A DNA stretch of 18,268 nt from Halocafeteria seosinensis (Eukaryota > Sar > Bigyra > Bicosoecida): positions 1-18,268 of the forward strand of contig LVLI01002226.1 in the NCBI GenBank assembly GCA_001687465.1, in the 5' to 3' direction. The notes under the pieces were generated by a model. That model did not search any database. It worked only from the letters and a program-made list of their open reading frames with translations, and was not told the DNA's origin. Position numbers and translations under genes: made by a program. Positions 16,405 to 18,268 of the stretch are shown piece after piece (position 1 is the stretch's first letter; the number at the start of each line of letters is the position of its first letter).

Positions 16405-18268
16405 CTATGATGACTCCACTGGAATCCCTGACTGTACCTCTACGATTACTAGTGGTGGCAACCGTCCGCATATCACAGACTGCAACTTCCGGTGCCAGAG
16501 TTCAAAACGGTTATGGATTGGGATACTCATCGAAGGGAGATCCTTGTAAAAGGCAACAAGTACTGGAGTTCTCCCATTTTCTATATATCGCCGAGGATCC
16601 CTTCCTGAGATCGAGCTTACTACCGGGACCCCTCCTCGGTGGAAGTCTTCAGGGAAAAGCAAATATGCTGTCGGTTCTTTCAGTGTTTCTTGGCGCTTCA
16701 CACTCTCAGCAGAATTTGCCTGCTGTGCAGCAGGTTTCCCGTCTTGATACAATCGTACGCACTCCAAGGGGACACCCAGTTGCGTAGCACACGTTCGAAG
16801 CGGACTCGCATGGATCTGTTTGTTTCGGTGTTTCCGGGCAAGAAAGCATATAAAACACGCAGCCAAAGGAAGAATAATTACAATAGGCAAGACCACGTTA
16901 ACATCCGAGATGCCCCCTGTAGAATTTTCCCTTAACCCTTGTTTGACGGGGGCTTCGCTGGACGATGATGAACTAGCTGTCGCTGATGAGGTTGAGGATA
17001 TTGTAGGAGTCACGGAGGATGTAGGCGAAGCCGTAGGGGTTGTTGTTCCTGTAGTAGAAGCAGTGTGCGTCGACGATGGGGACGCTGTAGATGTCACAGT
17101 AGAGGAAAATGATACAGTACTTGTCGGAGTTTGCGTTGGAGTCCCCGTAGGCGTTTTGCTTGAAGTGCTGCTCTGAGTAGATGAAGAGGATGGAGTCGTG
17201 CTGGTTGTAATGGATGGAGAGTTTGTCGGCGTCTGCGTAACCGAGGTTGTTGTAGATGTCCGGGTGCTACTTGGCGTTGGTGATGAAGACATTGTCAACG
17301 ACGGTGTGGCGGACTGAGTTGGTGTTCGGGTTGGCGTAGGCGTGATACTCGGAGACAGAGAGGCTGTGACTGACGAGGTAGCTGTTGGCGTCGAAGACGA
17401 CGAGGTAGTGGGGCTTGTAGAAGCTGTTTGGCTAGGTGTAACGCTTGGTGAAGGAGAAGGAGGTGGACCAGCTCCTTCCACACAGTCAATTGGTGAAAAG
17501 TCTACGTTTGCCAGAATAGGTAAGCAGTCAGGGACTGGCCACCATATGTTTCCGAGCCATTCCGCATTAAACAGGGTCCCAGTGATAGATAATAGGTTGT
17601 TAGAATTATCATTGTTTACTGTAATATGATTCGCTCCCTCGCCAGCGACTCCTCCGCCACCAGTGGAATAGACTGAGAAGTGAGCCTCTATCGGTCCAGA
17701 AAGAGAGTCAATCGAGCCAAACAAGCCTCCTCCGTCGGCGCTAACGATGTCGCCAGATGCATACGTGTTACGTAACACGACAGTGCCATGCTTTTTTCCT
17801 GCTTCATTACCCGTAATTCCACCTGCTGTGGAGCCGCTAATTACTCCCCTTGAAAAGCAGTTCTTTATTAGAACGCTGCCTGATTCTAGTGCTGCAAACT
17901 TACCTACGATACCTCCAGCTCCATCTCCACTAATAGCACCTAATGAGTAGCACTCTGAGTATTCATTCACAAACGGGCTTTCTTGTCCGGCCCATCGTCC
18001 TCCTATACCACCAGCGTTTTCACCGCTAATATCTCCAGTTGAGAAACACCGGCGAACAATGACGGTTCCATCGTTGAAAGCGGTGCGCCACCCAGTTATA
18101 CCTCCGGCCCCCTCTCCGCTTATTTCACCATACGAGGCGCAGTTTTCGATCAGAAGTTCTCCATCATGACCACCTCCTTCAGTCGCTATAATACCGCCGG
18201 CTACTTGTTGTATTTCACCGGTCGACCACGAGTCGGTAATCACCATCTTTCCCCCATTACCCCCACCC
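16405..18268 (-). CDS. GLUG-like repeat type I membrane protein, 5' partial
   Basis: About 620 residues are visible; the frame is open to the window edge, so the N-terminus and any signal peptide lie outside. In order from the first Met at 18246: at least six GLUG-like repeats of about 31 residues (residues 1-190, e.g. AGGITGWRTAFNDGTVIV followed by CFSTGDISGEN); a capping segment (NNLLSITGTLFNAEW, then LPILANVDFSPIDC) equivalent to that in copies A and B; a Ser/Thr/Pro-rich stalk (about 262-430), probably heavily O-glycosylated; one transmembrane helix (VVLPIVIILPLAACFICFLA, about 450-470) followed by basic RKHRNK; and a tail of about 140 residues with no family I can name (LGVPLECVRLYQDGKP, then LVAFYKDLP). 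The topology suggests an outside-facing adhesin or receptor. It converges on the A-B-D array. No frameshifts are seen. Confidence 0.8.
   Translation of the reverse strand, partial: GGGNGGKMVITDSWSTGEIQQVAGGIIATEGGGHDGELLIENCASYGEISGEGAGGITGWRTAFNDGTVIVRRCFSTGDISGENAGGIGGRWAGQESPFVNEYSECYSLGAISGDGAGGIVGKFAALESGSVLIKNCFSRGVISGSTAGGITGNEAGKKHGTVVLRNTYASGDIVSADGGGLFGSIDSLSGPIEAHFSVYSTGGGGVAGEGANHITVNNDNSNNLLSITGTLFNAEWLGNIWWPVPDCLPILANVDFSPIDCVEGAGPPPSPSPSVTPSQTASTSPTTSSSSTPTATSSVTASLSPSITPTPTRTPTQSATPSLTMSSSPTPSSTRTSTTTSVTQTPTNSPSITTSTTPSSSSTQSSTSSKTPTGTPTQTPTSTVSFSSTVTSTASPSSTHTASTTGTTTPTASPTSSVTPTISSTSSATASSSSSSEAPVKQGLRENSTGGISDVNVVLPIVIILPLAACFICFLARKHRNKQIHASPLRTCATQLGVPLECVRLYQDGKPAAQQANSAESVKRQETLKEPTAYLLFPEDFHRGGVPVVSSISGRDPRRYIENGRTPVLVAFYKDLPSMSIPIHNRFELWHRKLQSVICGRLPPLVIVEVQSGIPVESS
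16960..17475 (-). repeat. Low-complexity Ser/Thr/Pro-coding tract
   Basis: About 500 bases of degenerate short repeats encode the stalk of the membrane GLUG protein (units such as SATPS, TPTPTRTPTQS and TSSSSTP). Such tracts change length easily by slippage. The opposite strand is open too, encoding Val/Asp/Glu-rich frames that are shadows. Confidence 0.7.

Noticed and set aside
16820-17176. Plus-strand open frames rich in Val, Asp and Glu over the Ser/Thr/Pro stalk
   Set aside because: They are mirror frames of the low-complexity stalk of the minus-strand GLUG gene; the minus strand has a coherent domain order.
1-18268. Bacterial origin suggested by GLUG motifs
   Set aside because: There are spliceosomal introns with matching phase, a dynein light chain, AATAAA signals and no operon-like spacing; the DNA is eukaryotic.
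1-18268. tRNA or rRNA genes
   Set aside because: I found no convincing T-arm/anticodon arrangement or rRNA-like conserved stretch by reading; a tRNAscan run would settle it.

Overview
The window is nuclear DNA from a compact, gene-dense eukaryote. The coding regions are interrupted by short GT-AG introns of 59, 77 and 93 nt that restore the reading frame. There is a dynein light chain gene, and the other proteins are eukaryotic in style: TPR/ankyrin/LsmAD, and surface proteins with Ser/Thr/Pro mucin-like stalks. Moderate GC, few short introns and these surface proteins would fit a unicellular alga such as a diatom or another stramenopile. I cannot prove this from the sequence alone.

Layout. 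1-813 is non-coding as far as I can tell and holds a dense cluster of GTAC palindromes. 814-1182 (+) is an intact Tctex-type dynein light chain. 1831-4308 (-) is a two-exon gene for a protein of about 794 aa that joins TPR-like helices, ankyrin repeats and a C-terminal LsmAD (ataxin-2 type) domain. 4788-5204 (-) is a small gene for a 138-aa basic/acidic, probably nuclear protein of unknown function.

From about 6 kb to 15.8 kb lies a head-to-tail array of three related genes for secreted or membrane GLUG-like repeat proteins, with repeats of about 32 residues of the form AGGI.G...G...G.V.I..CYS.G.I. Copy A (6423-9324) has two frameshifts. Copy B (11492-14205) is intact, with about 884 aa and one 59-nt intron. 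Copy D (14373 to about 15764) lacks its promoter and 5' half and carries several stops and indels. The duplicated segment was larger than the GLUG gene. The 5' end of the 138-aa gene recurs, in the same orientation, upstream of copy B (about 9915-10072), where a 101-bp tandem repeat now sits in place of the rest of that gene. The promoter-side block before A and B and the 3' flanks after A, B and D are also homologous.

16405-18268 (-) is a fourth, divergent family member facing the array and cut by the window edge. It has GLUG-like repeats, a Ser/Thr/Pro stalk of about 170 residues, one transmembrane helix and a cytoplasmic tail of about 140 residues. A perfect AT-rich inverted repeat between D and this gene offers a poly(A) signal on both strands.

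The most interesting part is the GLUG locus. It is a small, fast-turning-over surface-protein cluster with one intact copy, a recently broken copy, a promoterless 3' cassette and a receptor-like relative. Recombination between copies could diversify the repeat region; that is inference.
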